This document shows, one piece after another, positions 12,685 to 24,607 of a stretch of DNA of 64,000 bases. The DNA lies in assembly GCF_000687475.1 (NCBI RefSeq), contig NC_057316.1, positions 2,232,001-2,296,000 on the forward strand, in the 5' to 3' direction. The notes beneath the pieces were generated by a model. It saw nothing but the letters and a program-made list of their open reading frames with translations, was not told the DNA's origin and ran no database searches. Positions within the stretch are counted from its first letter, which is position 1; the number at the start of each line of letters is the position of its first letter. Source of the stretch: Ustilaginoidea virens (lineage: Eukaryota > Ascomycota > Sordariomycetes > Hypocreales > Clavicipitaceae). The translations under genes and the position numbers were made by a program.

Positions 12685-13025
12685 CAAAGTCAAGATGATT
12701 CAATGCCACTTGGTTTAGCAGATAGCCAAGAGACAAAATGAAGCAGGCTGTTACAAAGTCAAGATGATTCAATGCAACTTTATCTAGCAAATATCCAAGA
12801 GACAAATGAAGCAGGCTGTTACAAAGTCAAGATGATTCTATGCAACTTCATCTAGCAAATATCTAAGAGATAAATGAAGCAGGCTGTTACAAAGTGCAAG
12901 ATGATTCAATGCAGCTTTATCTAGCAAATATCCAAGAGACAAAATGAAGCAGGCTGTTATAAAGTCAAGATGATTCAATGCAGCTTTATCTAGCAAATAT
13001 CCAAGAGACAAAATGAAGCAGGCTG
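12685..13025. repeat. Minisatellite, five copies of a 68-70 bp unit
   Basis: Units begin at 12685, 12754, 12822, 12890 and 12960, each opening with CAAAGTCAAGATGATTC (copy 5 opens with T; copy 4 has one inserted base) and closing with ATGAAGCAGGCTG. Copies 2-5 differ by a few substitutions and 1-2 bp indels; copy 1 is the most divergent. The array lies between two 3' ends, those of the PRELI gene and the amino-acid permease. A minus-strand open frame across it only reflects the repeat. Confidence 0.9.
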
Positions 13026-13587
13026 CCGCAGCAGAATACACCATCCCGGGCGTCAAGCCTGTCGTCGCTGGCTGCCAAAGCCCTGCTTCGCTTGGCATCT
13101 ATCCGCCCACCCTGCCTCTGCCTGCCCGTCTCCGCAGCTCGAACCTCGACTTTTGTCTAGTTCATGCGCGGCGGGCGGGCTGTCGGTCGGGCCAGGGCCA
13201 GGGTGCAAGCCGGAATAAGGTCCAAGGCTTATCCTTTTCTTTTTCTTCTTTCCCCCCCCTTTTTTTTTCTTGCGTCGAATCCAGGTGGGCGATTCACAGA
13301 AAGGGACCCCGCCGCCGGCTTTTACTTCTCCTTTGGTCGGAAATCACGTGGCAGTCAAGTCTCGCGGAAGGAAAAAGGGTAAATTATAACAACCTCTGCG
13401 GCTGGCTGGCTGGCTGGCTGCCGGCCGGCCGACACGTCATGCATCCATCCCATCCTTCAATGCTACGGCGTCACAAAAAGCATCCAACAAATAAATGACG
13501 ACTCCGTTTTGCAAAGTACCAAATCTCATCTACACAAACACCAAGCGCGACGCAAAACACGCAAAACACATCCCCGCGGGTATCTTT
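13026..13587. other. 3' flank of the permease gene
   Basis: This is GC-rich spacer followed by A/C-rich sequence leading to the permease stop. It includes a CTGG tetranucleotide run near 13402-13420. No coding signal was found. Confidence 0.5.
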
Positions 13588-14985
13588 CTAGAATAGCCAA
13601 GAAATATATCGGTTGTAAAACTTGTTCCATCCGGTGCTGGCAGCAGCCCGTTGCTTCTGCAGCTCCACAAAGTCGGCCTCCTCCTGATCGACAATGTCCT
13701 TGCCGGTGAAGAAGTCGGCCTCGTGCGCCTTGACGCCGCGGCTCTTGGTGAAAATCATGTGTCCAAAAAGCAGGATGAGATACAGAGGAACGCCCAGGTA
13801 GCCGGTGATGAAGTTTTGGTAGTCAAAAGTAATGTTGTCCCGGTGGACAAACACGTCAAAGTTCTTGGTCAGGAGAATCAGGCAGCAGAAGAACAGGGCG
13901 ACGTAGGTGCCAATCAGGCCTTGGGGGGCGACGTAGGGCATCGCGCTGTCGGGCAGGTTCTGCGCCCGGCGGGCCTTCAAAAAGCAAATGTACGTGACCA
14001 GGATAGAGATCCACGACAGCAGGCCAAAGATGGTCGTCAGGTTGACAAAGTAGCCAAAAATCTTCTTGGAGTCGTCCGAAACCACCATAAAGGCCAGGCA
14101 GGCGAACCCGGTGCACACGGCCAGGGCAGGCACGGGCACGCCGCGGCTGTCCGTGCGGCGGAAGATGGCGGGCGCGGAACGGTCACTGGCCAGGCCGTAC
14201 AGCGTTCGGCTGGCAATGTACAGGTCCGAGTTGGCGGCCGAGAAGACAAAGACGCAGATGCAGGCGTTGATGATGTGCGGCAGGCCCTGCACGCCGGCAA
14301 TCGTGGCCGCCACCACGAACGGGCTGGCGCTGGCGCCCGTCGTCTGCTTGTTCGCGAAAGCCAGGCTGGGGGAGTTGTAGGGGACAATCATGCCGACCAA
14401 GAGAACGCTGAGGCAGTAGAAGAACAGGATGCGGTAAAAGGTCAGCTTGATGGCCTTGGGGATCGACCGACGCGGGTTCTGGGCCTCGGCAGCCGTGACG
14501 CCGACCAGTTCCGTGCCAAGGTAGGCAAAGGTGGCGTTGACCATGACCGACCAGAAACCCATAAACTTGCCGAGGGCGCCCGTCGGGCCGGACTTGTAAA
14601 GAACGGCAAAGGCGCCGGGGTCTTTCCAGTACCTGAACCCAGTCGCGTCCTTGTTGGGGCCACCGCCGCAAGCTATGATGAGGGCGAACAGGATGATGCC
14701 GACAATTACAATGACCTTGAAGGACGAGAGCCAAAACTCAAACTCGCCAAAAAACTTGATGCCGCCAAAGTAGTTGATGCAGACAATCAGGACGAGAAAG
14801 ATGGCGACAAACACACCAGGATTCACCTTTTCGCGTGGCACCCAAAACGAGATGACGAGGGAGGCGGCTGTAAGCTGGTTCGGCGTGACAATGATGTACT
14901 TCATCCAATACCTGCAGGCAAGAAAAAAAAAAGTTGTCGTTAGCTAAACTTTGCGACCCCCGGGTGTGAATGGGCAGGTATGACG

Positions 14986-15025
<40 letters not shown>

Positions 15026-15528
15026 TACGACCATCCAAGAGCAAATCCAAGCGACGGGTGACAGTAGCGTGTAGCGTAACCGGTGAAACCGGCGCTGAGG
15101 GGCAACCAAGCAGTCATCTCACCCAGGCCGGCCATAACCATAAAGACCAAAAGGCCGACAAAGGTGTACGAGATGAAGAGAGAACCAGGGCCGGCCTGGG
15201 CCAGAGCCTTGCCGGTACCGACGATGAGACCTGTACCAAGAGCACCGCCAATGGCAATCATGGTGATGTGACGAGCCTTGAGGCCCTTGTGCAGCATGGT
15301 CTCGGGGTCGGTCTCGAGACCGCGAATCTCGACATTTTCGTACTGGTGCTGCCGAAAACTTCCCTTTTCGGCGTCGCTACTACTTCCATCCCCTTTGCCC
15401 GGCCGGGCATAGATGCCTTCAGAGTCCATGTCGACGATAGCGTCCGAGTAATCGCAATCCAAACCGGTTGAATGATTTTTTTTTTTTTTTGCCGAGTCAG
15501 AGTCCTGGGGGGAGTGACCGCCGTGCAA
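13588..15528 (-). CDS. Amino-acid permease (YAT/APC family)
   Basis: Exons 15528-15029 and 14911-13588 are joined by a 117-nt intron, giving up to 607 aa with 12 predicted membrane segments. The hydrophilic N-terminus ends at about residue 85. The first segment carries ARHITMIAIGGALGTGLIVG, the substrate-loop signature of fungal general amino-acid permeases; later conserved blocks include YFGGIKFFGEFEFWLSS and FAYLGTELVGVTAAEAQNP. It should import amino acids with protons at the plasma membrane; specificity cannot be read from the sequence. The intron holds a run of 38 A (T on the coding strand) at 14986-15023. The ATG at 15528 precedes a Lys run encoded by a homopolymer; an internal ATG at 15429 is a possible alternative start. 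Confidence 0.92.
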
Positions 15529-17639
15529 GCAAAAGGACGGCCGGATAATAGAAGATGTAGTGAAGAAGCGGCGATGTCTTCAGGAAACGAAGGAGGAAAA
15601 AATATTAACAAGCAAGGGCAATTCCACAAAGTTATGCCACGGAGCGAGGTGAGCAAAGACGATGATGGGACGGGGACCGAGGAGGAAGGTTCGACCAAAA
15701 GGCTGGGGCTGGCTCCTTCCTGCCTATACGACACGGCAGCTGGATCTCTTGGGGCCTTTAGCGAGGCGAGGCAAGGCGAGGTGAAGGCCAGCGGCAACGA
15801 GAACACGCTCAACCACCTTTGCACAAAGCAATTCGCAAAATGCAAGGCTGACACGGAATTGGAAACAGCGCGAGAGACGACGTCTGCCCTCCGGCACCTC
15901 CCCGGGGACTAGGCATACTCTTTATAGACCAGACCGCCAGCCCGCGATAACAACGACGCTAGCCCTGGCCGAAGAGGGAAGTAAGTAAGAAGAAAAAAAA
16001 AAAAAAAAAAAAAAAAGACCCGCATGATTAGCTGGGGAACCCGTCCAATATTCTTCAGCGTGACACGAACGAGCCTGATAATCGAAAAGCGGGGACCCTT
16101 GCTTGAGCCCGGCTCGCTCAACGACGAATAAGGTATAAGGTTGGGTAAGTCGGGAACCCGTCCCCGATGGCTTGGCCGGAGGCCTGGAAGGTCTGGCTGA
16201 CATGGGGGTTGGGGCGCGCTAGTCATGGTCCGGCCACGGATTACTTGTCCAAAGTTCGTCGTCTGTTCGCCGTCTGTTGTCCATCTGGCATTGGCCAAGG
16301 GGGGGGACGGGATGATGGGGGTGATGGGGGGTGATGGGATGATGGGCGGGCGCCCTCCCCGGGCCACGCACACGGACGGCTCTGCTTATCGCGACGAGGC
16401 ATTTGCATCGCAAGTCCGCGTCGATTCGGCTGGGCCCCCTTTCTTCGTAATGGAGAAACTATGGGGCAGGGGCAGTACGAGCCACAGAAGCACGGATCAA
16501 CCGCTGGGTCGGTCGGTCAGAAAGACAATCCCTCCCCCCCCCCCCCCCCCTTTCTCGGCAGCAAGTCGCGACCAAGGGCCACGCCATTACGAGTTCCTTT
16601 ACCAGCATCGCATCGTGGAAGCCAGATTGGGGGGGGGGGACTCGGTACAGCCAGCTGTCTAAGCCAAAGCCGTCAGTCAATGCAACGGGCTTCGACTCGC
16701 GACGCGAAAGGTGGAGTCCAAAGTCTCAAACTCAACTTCCGTAGTCGTAGTCATGGGGGGCCAGCGTGGATCAACGACTCCTCCGCCGCGAAGGAACACG
16801 TACTATACTTCTTCCATCAGTCCATCTCGTAAGGAGTAACGGGGATCTCGTAAGAAACAAGCCGGCGGGGCCCTGCGGCAAGCTTGCCCGCGACCTGAGC
16901 CGCTGATCTCCTCATTGCTGCCTGTTTGGTGTCCTTTTGTTGGCACTAGGGCGCCACTTAATTGCTGGGCGGCCCAGGTTCGTACGAGAACGAAGAACGA
17001 AGAACGAAGAACAAACGACGAAGAACGAAGGAACCCCCCAACAACCACCCAGCCACCCAGCCACCGACCCCAAACCCCGCAACACCAAGAACCTTGTTCT
17101 AGAAGGTCAAGCGGGGGAGCCAAGGAGGCCAAGGAGCCAAGAAGCAAGTTCGTAGACGAACATGGCAGCAGCAAGCTGATTCTCCAGGGAGCTTCCTCTC
17201 TCTCCCCTCTCCCCTCTCCCCTCTCCCCCTTTGACCGTCTTGGACTCTTGGCCCTCCACTTGCCTGCCTGCCCGCCCGCCCGCTGTCGCTGCTCGCCCGA
17301 GGCAAAAGGGGCCGCCCTGGCAGCACGGGTTACTGACGCGTCGAGCGTGCCAAGACGCTTCCCCGCGCAGTGGCTGTCTGTGTAGAAAGATGAGGAAAGT
17401 TGACCACGAAGAAGAATTGAGCCCCGTCGCAATCGCGGAGAGGAGACTGAGAAACAACGACGGGGGCGAGGCAGAATCATCAGCCACCAGTTTGTAGCGT
17501 TGCATCAGACGTATGTGGTAAAAGGCAGGCTGCTCCGCTCCGAACCACGCGCGAACCACTATGTAATTAGGCCGGTTTCAGAGAGGTGGGGTTGCTAAGG
17601 TTGGGGAATAAGCTTCAATTGATGAACACGACAGCAGGT

Positions 17640-17724
17640 GTGGCAGGCAGCTGGCAGGCAGCTGGCAGGCAGCTGGCAGGCAGCTGGCAGGTCGCCGGGC
17701 ATGGGCATGGGCATGGGCATGGAC
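17640..17724. repeat. Compound short tandem repeat
   Basis: About 4.5 copies of the 11-bp unit CTGGCAGGCAG are followed by four copies of the 6-bp unit CATGGG. The copies are near-perfect, which implies recent expansion. There is no link to a gene. Confidence 0.85.
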
Positions 17725-19312
17725 ATGCGCAGCATCACGCGACCAGACCGACCAGACACATTGAACTGACGCCTCTCTCGATCAAACCAAGTCGACCTCT
17801 GCTCGCGTTTCAACAGAGTCTGGTGCGGTCTGCTTCCTCGCGCACGCCGAGAATCCGCATATCTGGGCGCTGCAAGCCCGTTGCCGCCGCACAATCAATT
17901 TGCTCTTCGCGGATAGCGCTTGAGCCCTTTGCTCCACGCTGTATTCGCAAAAACAAAAAAAAAAAAAAAAAATGCTGGTGCCTGCTGGCAGCCTGGAGGT
18001 ACATGCATGGTACATGGTACATGGTACGTGGTACATGCATGGCACGCTGGCCGCCAGACGGCTTGTTCCCTGGGCAAGATCCGGGGGACCCCAATCCACC
18101 ACCCATCCATCTATCGGCGGGAAGCTTGTTCCGGAGTGTCCGAGGCTAAGCTTGTCTGAGCCGCCCCTCCCCTTGGCCCTCCTCGTGCTGGGAGGGGCCC
18201 CAGTCTGGGACTCCGTCGACACCGGGGATTCCAGGCACGATGGCAGTTGATGGAACCCCAGAGTTGGCTGTCGCTGAAACGAAACACGTTGACGCAGCAA
18301 TTGTACGGAGTGCTTGTACGTGCATGTATTTTCCCATCACGGATTGATTCTTGGTGTGTCGCGCCATGGTGGGGCTTGGCTTGGCCAGGAATAGAGCGGG
18401 GCGGCGCTTCATTGCTTTTCCTGTCACCGTGATGGAGTACGGAGTAGTGAGAGCACTATGTACCATTCATTCTCCTACTATAATTAGTTTACATATAAAT
18501 GGAAAAAAAAAAGGAAAAAAAAATATAGTGAGGTTCCATTAGAGACTGACCTCTGTCTGTTGCCCATTGTCCTTCTATAATTAGTCCACATCGTACTGTA
18601 CTTTGCCAGACCGGCAAGCCAACAGACAATCTTGTCATCGTTGTTGCATACACGTAATCTTCATATCGTCGCATCAATTATATAGTGTCAAAGCTCCCGA
18701 GATAACAGAAGACGGTGAGATTCCGCCGCACAGGTTCATGCCAATACTGCGATTCCCTTGGTACGCTGCTACCTATGCATTGGTCGGCCACGTTGCCATC
18801 AAGTTGATGGCATCAACTACCCGAGGTACCTAGACATCGCAGCAGGCATCCAGCTCAGACCAGACACATAGCAAACAAAATTCGTGCTTGTCCAGCTCAT
18901 GCTGGCCCGGGCCACTGCAGCAGGCACCCGTCGCTACCGCTGCACGCGCAATCCAGTCAAATCCTTCAATAGAAGGCTGCCGCTGCTGCCCCGTCATGTC
19001 AACTTATCGGCCGCATTGTCCCCCGACTCATTGTAGCCTAGCCTACAGAAATGCTCAATAGAATCGAGGCTTTTGGGCGCACATTCGTTACTAATTAAAA
19101 GACCAAAAGCGGACTGGCCATTCACCCGCCTGGCGGAATCCAACATGGGAAAAAGGGCAAAGGCGCAAGCAAAACGCCTCGTCAATTCTTGTACTGATAA
19201 CGCGACATGGTTTTTGCGGGGATCCGTCTGCCCTTTGCAGACAGTGTTGATCAAAGTCCAACGCCCAAACGCCACATGCTTCACGTAAATAGCAAGAACG
19301 GGCAAAAAGAAA

Positions 19313-19378
19313 AAAAGGAAAAGGAAAAGGAAAAGGAAAAGGAAAAGGAAAAGGAAAAGGAAAAGGAAAAGGAAAAGG
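19313..19378. repeat. AAAAGG hexanucleotide microsatellite
   Basis: Roughly 11 uninterrupted copies of AAAAGG end 14 bp from the stop codon of the membrane-protein gene (19393), so the repeat lies in or next to its 3' UTR. Confidence 0.9.
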
Positions 19379-19392
19379 GCAGGAGGGCTCCG

Positions 19393-21328
19393 TTACTTGG
19401 TGACCCGGAGGTAGTACACTCCGTTTGCGTCAGGCACATACTTGACAGTGGCCGTATCGGCAAAGAGAGAGGCAAGCTCCCTTTCGCTGCACATGACGGC
19501 TCCGTAGCTCAAGTCGCGCATGGCCGATCGCAGCAAGGCGGCCTCGCCGAAATGGCTGTGGTCGCGGACCATGACCGTGTTGGACAAGATGACGGAGATG
19601 AGGGCGAAGAGGAGCTGCAGGCCCATGACGAGGCCGAGAATGAGATGCACGTAGGACCAACGGTTGATGTCGAGGGTGATGCCTTTGAGGGGCATCTGCC
19701 CCGTGGCGTTGAGGTTGCTGTTGGACTGCGCAGTGGCCAGGATGACGCCTGCCGCAAAGGCGCTCGTGGTGTAGCCCATGCATTGGTCGTAGCCGTTGCA
19801 TGCCGACCCGATGAACGTTTCGGCCGGGTAGCTCTGGAACTGGATGCGGTCCGAGTCGTTTGTGCCGAGCGGGGAGGAGCCGTAGCCTTGAAGGGCAATG
19901 GCGGCCGGGGCCATGAGCTTGACCGTGTCGCCGAGGTTGTGTTCGGGGATCCAGGCATTCACCACGGGACCTACGCTGACGTTGCACCTGTAGAACCAAG
20001 GGTCCGTCAAGGACGCCTCAAAGACGGACATCATGCTCCACCCGACGTGCTGATCCTTGCGCGGGTCGACGGTGAATGTGGTTTGCAGAGGCCCGTTCCT
20101 GGTGGGGATCTTGTAGGTGCTGTTCTTGCCATCGGCCACGGTGATGGCATCCTGGTCCCCGGCGCCGCCCTGGGTGACCGGCCATTGCTGGCACGTCGAC
20201 GACGTGGCCACCGAGCGGTTGGTCGCGGCCATCAGGTAGTATGATGCGTTGGGAGGCGTCGACTCGTAGAACCAGGAGTAGCACGTCGTGTTTTGGCACG
20301 AGATGGGGGAACTGTCCGGGTTGAAGATCGATCCTGGCTGGGGAGCCACGACACCGTTTGGCGTGGAGAGAACACCGGCGGCCAAACCAACCAATCCGTA
20401 GCTGCGGCGCAAGGGTTGAGAACACATCAGCAAGTCGTCTTCTCAGCCATCAGATGTTTTTCGAGCGCAAAATCCACCCCGGGAGCACTGACCTGTTGGC
20501 CGTATATCGCAGCGCATTGTCGGTTTGGCTTTGGGAGGTGTGATTGCCCGAGGCAAGTTTCAGCGTTTGAAGAGTCGACAGGTCTGGGATGGACACGATG
20601 CCCGGCGTGGTGGGAACGATTTTGTCGGCACCGTTGACGTTGTATACCAGACCAAGAGTCGCGAGACCAATTTGAGCGGCCTGATCCCGCTCCTCATTAA
20701 CAAAGAATGCACAGTGTCGATTTGCATGCCCCAATTGCTGGGGACGTCCCCTCGACCTACCACATTGATGCACACCCAAAAGACGACATAGGCCCGGAGC
20801 GAATATCGTCGCGAGATGTACAGCAGCCGCACCATTCGACTAATGTTTTCGCTTTGAAGTATCAGGTCGACCTGGGGGGGTTTCACAACTGTCAGACGCC
20901 CGCGAGGCAACTGTCTTTTTGCCGCTCACGACGATCACAACGCGCAGGGAGAACCATACCTCCCGTGGCCGCCATTCCTTCAGGCTCAGAACCCACCATC
21001 GCAGCGTGGCGACCATGTGCTTCAGGGAGCTGGCGAGGTTCAAACTGAGGAGAATCGTTAGCCCGACAATCAGGGTGTTGAACTCCTTCTTCTTGGCCGT
21101 GACCATGGCCGAGCGGCGCGAGTACTGCCAGAGCACGATGTAGATTGAGGCACAGAGGACCAGCGTCACAACCCATCGTGACAGGCAGGCGCCCAAGAGT
21201 TTCCGAAGCTGGCGTCCCTTGTGAAGACGCTCGTAGGTCAAGCTGTGCGCTTGCCGGGTCAACCGAGGCGTCTCGAACGAGTTGTCAGAGATTGCCTCCC
21301 TGGGGCCTTCCTTGTCTGAACAAGTCAT
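19393..21328 (-). CDS. Fungal integral membrane protein of unknown function
   Basis: Four exons (21328-20960, 20871-20761, 20680-20493, 20401-19393) give 558 aa, with splice phases consistent throughout. Hydrophobic segments occur near residues 55-70 and 85-105 and, after a basic loop with VDLILQSENISRMVRLLY, near 145-165. A last segment is at about 465-490 (YVHLILGLVMGLQLLFALIS). Between the third and last segments lies a large region with several Asn-X-Ser/Thr sites and Cys pairs (CQNTTCYSW, CNGYDQC), most likely extracellular. The architecture matches a common but uncharacterised fungal membrane family; no transport or enzyme motif is seen. Intron 2 must use the second possible acceptor (CAG at 20681) to give NVAAQIGLATLGLVYN, which fits the family best. 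Confidence 0.75.
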
Positions 21329-23451
21329 GGCTGCGGAGTATCATTACATTGCCTGCGAGATGGCCCGGGTCCGGTGCGAAAGAAGGGCAAGGAGGAAGAG
21401 CCGAGTGACAAAGATGAGTTTCGAGAGGTAGGACAGGTAGAGTAGAATGCTTGCGGGAGGGGACAAGAGCGGGGAGCCGTGTGACATTTCAACCCTCATG
21501 TCCCTCATGTCCCCTCCAGCTCAGACCATTTATTGGACGCCGAGTTGTAGGGGCCTTGCTGCCTGCGTAAGCATCGGGCTGGATTGATGGATGGACCCCA
21601 CCGACTCTCTGGTCATTGGTAGTTGTTGGTGGTGCATCCCATCGATGGGGGTTCCGTTTCGGGAGCTCATTCGTCATCGTTGAAAAGCGACTTGGTTCTT
21701 GAAATCGAGAGATGGCGTTTGTCACGCCTCGTGTGGCCGTCTGCAGAATGCAGCTGAGCAACAGCTGAGCAGAGCCAGATGGCGATTGGGCGGCCGGATC
21801 TGTTGTGCTGGAATAATCAATGCACACGGGCTGACCACTTGACGACGGCGAAGTCCACGCAACGTCAGTCGCCCATGCATTCGATATTCAACCATGCAAT
21901 AAACTACTCCGTACCTAATGCGCTGGGTCAGTTTAGCGTATCAACCTGCAGGACCGGGGGGCCGAGGGGGCGGAACGGCGGATGCATTGGTCGAAACAGT
22001 CCGATCATTCGATGCAGCCAACATGCGAAGCTGATTCGGCGCCGAATCCGTAGTGCAACGAAAGTAGGGACACAATTGGATGATGGGCAGCCACTGTAGC
22101 GGCGCCCTGGCTATGCCACTGCGTGTCGTCTCTCGAGCCTCGACTGGTTTGGGAATAAATGCCGGTTGGTAGATGAAGCCGCAAACTTGGGGGCCGTTGA
22201 TCTTGTTGTCAGAGAGAAGCGGAGCTTCGCTTGCGACGTGCGTGGCAAGCGGCAAGCACGTAGCTGGCTCCCGCTTTCCCTCTCTGACAAACAACGAAGC
22301 CGTCTTGTGGAGACACTTACAACACTTTTTTTATCACATTGAACCAACATTGATAAAAAGCTCAGCTCGTTTAGCGTCGAAAGGTACGCCAAGGTACGCG
22401 TACATACCACAGGGCGCGCTGCACTATGAATTGGTTCATTTTTTTCTTCTTTTTTTTTTTTTTTTTGCCGTTTCACACATGTGAGGATCGGCCCCTGTAA
22501 TTTCCTATCAGAGCTGTAGCGCTAGCTTTTCGTGGCTGCTTTGAGTGAGCCCCACTTCGTAGGAATCATCAACAATTAACCTTCGCATTTGGACATTTAT
22601 TAGCCATTTAACCGAGGAACACTAGCACTCGGGGAAAAGCGGTGAGATTCTGCCCACCGTACTCCGTACTGGTCAACGCAAGGTTTAAACGCAGCAGCGG
22701 GTTTCTGGATGCACAGCAGCAGCACATGCAGCTGAGTTCTCTACATGGAACCTGGCACAAGGCACGGACAACATCGTCGCCTCACTACAGTACATCAGCA
22801 AAAACAGAAGATGCACATGCAGCGTTTCGTGCATTTTTCTGTGCAAAGAGACTTCCCCAACACTGCCTATAATATATCACACTTTATCTCCCTGAGACGG
22901 GGAAGACTATTAAAGTAGTAGTGCTGCTGTGCCGCTGCCGGAATTGGCTGATTTTCCCGGCCCACACTATTTCACCCAGCCCTTGCTAGACAATCGAACC
23001 ATGCCGTCTTTCCTTCGCAGTTGGCCATTAGGAATCTACTCGGTTGAATCGGTTACCCCCTTTTCTTCATTGCGCCTGAATCATGGCCGGCACCGCCACG
23101 CAACTTGGGACATCCCCGTCATGTGCAGTTGGTTGGTGCTGTCGATGACTCCGTTCGATTCGTCCGCCGCCCGAGACAACGCCTCCTGCTGTACTGTATC
23201 GCCAGACGGCACTCGAATGCTCGGAAAATAGCAGCACCATATTGAAGTTTAAAACATTAGGCTTCCGGCTGGCCGAACTCTTTGAGCTGGCGAGATGAGA
23301 CTGCAAAGTTCCAAACCCCCGGGGCCGTAGATAACACGCGGTCGAACATATATAGTAAGTTGATGTTCCTGTCCTGTTCTCTTGCCTTGCCTGACCTTTT
23401 TGTATCCCCTAACCCGCGATAGTGCGCTACATCATTACCCACATCGTCACC
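21329..23451. other. Intergenic region without a gene
   Basis: Nothing coding is supported. TACTCCGT-type motifs occur at 21905-21914 and 22657-22670, and T-rich tracts near 22440-22466. A TATA-like element at 23348-23355 lies about 100 bp before the secreted-protein start and may belong to its promoter. Confidence 0.5.
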
Positions 23452-24213
23452 ATGAAAGTTCTTCGTCTCGCCCCCATCGGTCTCGCGTGCCTAGCCTACG
23501 CAACACCCCCTGCTGCTTCAGATGGCGGCATCAGCCCCCTCGGAAGAGCCGTGCCCTCTGATCCCGAACCCCAAATCTTCATTAATCTCTCTACAGAGGA
23601 ATTCCTGCAAAAGCGGAAAGAACTGCGCGAGTCACAGACGACAGGCTTGCAGAGGCGGCATTTATATGGCCTAGAGGTGGCTAATGGTCATTTTGAACAA
23701 GCGAGGATGGAGACGCTCCACGAGATATGTTGTCGAAAAATTGGAGAGTCCGGTTATCACGCTTACGGAGCAAGTTGCTTGCGTAACTTGATGAACCTTT
23801 CCTGCGGCAGGCCTGAAGGACCCCTTCGAGATAGGAAGGCTACAGAAATGTGTCCGCAGGGTCAAGTCTGCAGGGAGTTCCAGGCGTGGAACTTTCGAAA
23901 CAACAGGGCTACATTCACACACTGCGTAGAAAAAATCAATGTCAAGCGTCGACAATTCAACGACCCCAATGGGGTAAAGTACATTGGAGAGTATCAACTT
24001 AGCGGGATGAAATTGGAGGATTTGATGGTCGCAATGGAGGAACATGCAGTTGCTGACTTTGACTTCTCGGGCTCATCATCATCCGCGGGGCAGCAGCATA
24101 AGCACAACGCTCATAGCTGGGCTTGTTTTGGTTGCAGATATGGGACGCTAAAGATTACGCATTGGAACAGTCCGGCGGTTGCTTTTGCTTCCACGGCATT
24201 TGTGGATTTTTAG
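23452..24213 (+). CDS. Small secreted protein with paired cysteines, unknown function
   Basis: A single exon encodes 253 aa from the ATG at 23452; the in-frame ATG at 23422 is rejected because the signal peptide begins at MKVLRLAPIGLACLAYA. After the signal peptide comes a hydrophilic protein with about nine cysteines (contexts EICCRK, SCLRN, LSCGR, MCPQGQVC, HCVEK and a late ACFGC), an arrangement that suggests disulphides. A Ser-rich and His-containing linker lies near residues 215-230. Codon use is less GC-biased than neighbouring housekeeping genes. This profile fits a secreted effector-like or host-interaction protein, but I recognise no family. A TATA-like box sits about 100 bp upstream. 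Confidence 0.75.
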   Translation: MKVLRLAPIGLACLAYATPPAASDGGISPLGRAVPSDPEPQIFINLSTEEFLQKRKELRESQTTGLQRRHLYGLEVANGHFEQARMETLHEICCRKIGESGYHAYGASCLRNLMNLSCGRPEGPLRDRKATEMCPQGQVCREFQAWNFRNNRATFTHCVEKINVKRRQFNDPNGVKYIGEYQLSGMKLEDLMVAMEEHAVADFDFSGSSSSAGQQHKHNAHSWACFGCRYGTLKITHWNSPAVAFASTAFVDF

Positions 24214-24607
24214 ATTCCCTGATTGCCTACCTAGGGTAGTTATCTTGCCGTGTTGCTGCTTGATCAGATTTGACCCTCATTCTGCGAATTGACACACCTC
24301 GGAGCCTTGGACGCGTTGCAGCACGGGAAGCATTGGGGAATACTTTCGTCACCGGGGCTGACTCTACGATATTTCCAAGAAAAAAGAAAAGAAAAAAAAG
24401 AACAAAAGAACAAAAGAGCCAAACAGCCCAAAGACCAAAGAAACAAGGAAACCCGCCCCAAGCCACGTCTAGAATGCCCAAACTCCACGCGCCAAGAAGA
24501 TGCAGATGCGATGCGTGACAAAGAAAACAGAACAGGCCGAGCTAGTTGATGCTCTCGAGTTCGCTCGCCTTCACAATACAAGCCCCCCCCCCCCCCCTAG
24601 CACAACT
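24214..24607. other. Convergent 3' flanks
   Basis: This spacer lies between the secreted-protein stop and the GUT2 stop. It has A/G-rich sequence at 24378-24460 and poly-C at 24583-24597. No gene is visible. Confidence 0.5.

Larger units (their letters stand above)
15529..19392. other. Gene-poor 3.9-kb region rich in simple repeats
   Basis: I could support no gene here. Frames on both strands are repeat-driven or lack conserved blocks. The region holds 24 A at 15993-16016, a poly-C tract near 16535-16551, GAAGAAC-type repeats at 16990-17028, CCCTCT-type pyrimidine repeats near 17190-17230, an 11-bp repeat at 17640-17696, GTACATG repeats near 18006-18042, and two ACGGAGT motifs at 18304 and 18438. 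The first few hundred bases must include the permease promoter. Confidence 0.5.

Noticed and set aside
12685..13025. Tandem repeats considered as a CRISPR array
   Set aside because: The units are contiguous 68-70 bp copies without unique spacers, in a eukaryotic genome.
12838..13098. Minus-strand frame with repeated FILSLGYLLDKAALNHL
   Set aside because: It exists only because the minisatellite unit is open in that frame; no start context, no family, and copies of different length break the frame.
13651..14943. Plus-strand open frame of 430 codons over the permease
   Set aside because: Antisense shadow; the minus strand encodes recognisable membrane segments and APC signatures.
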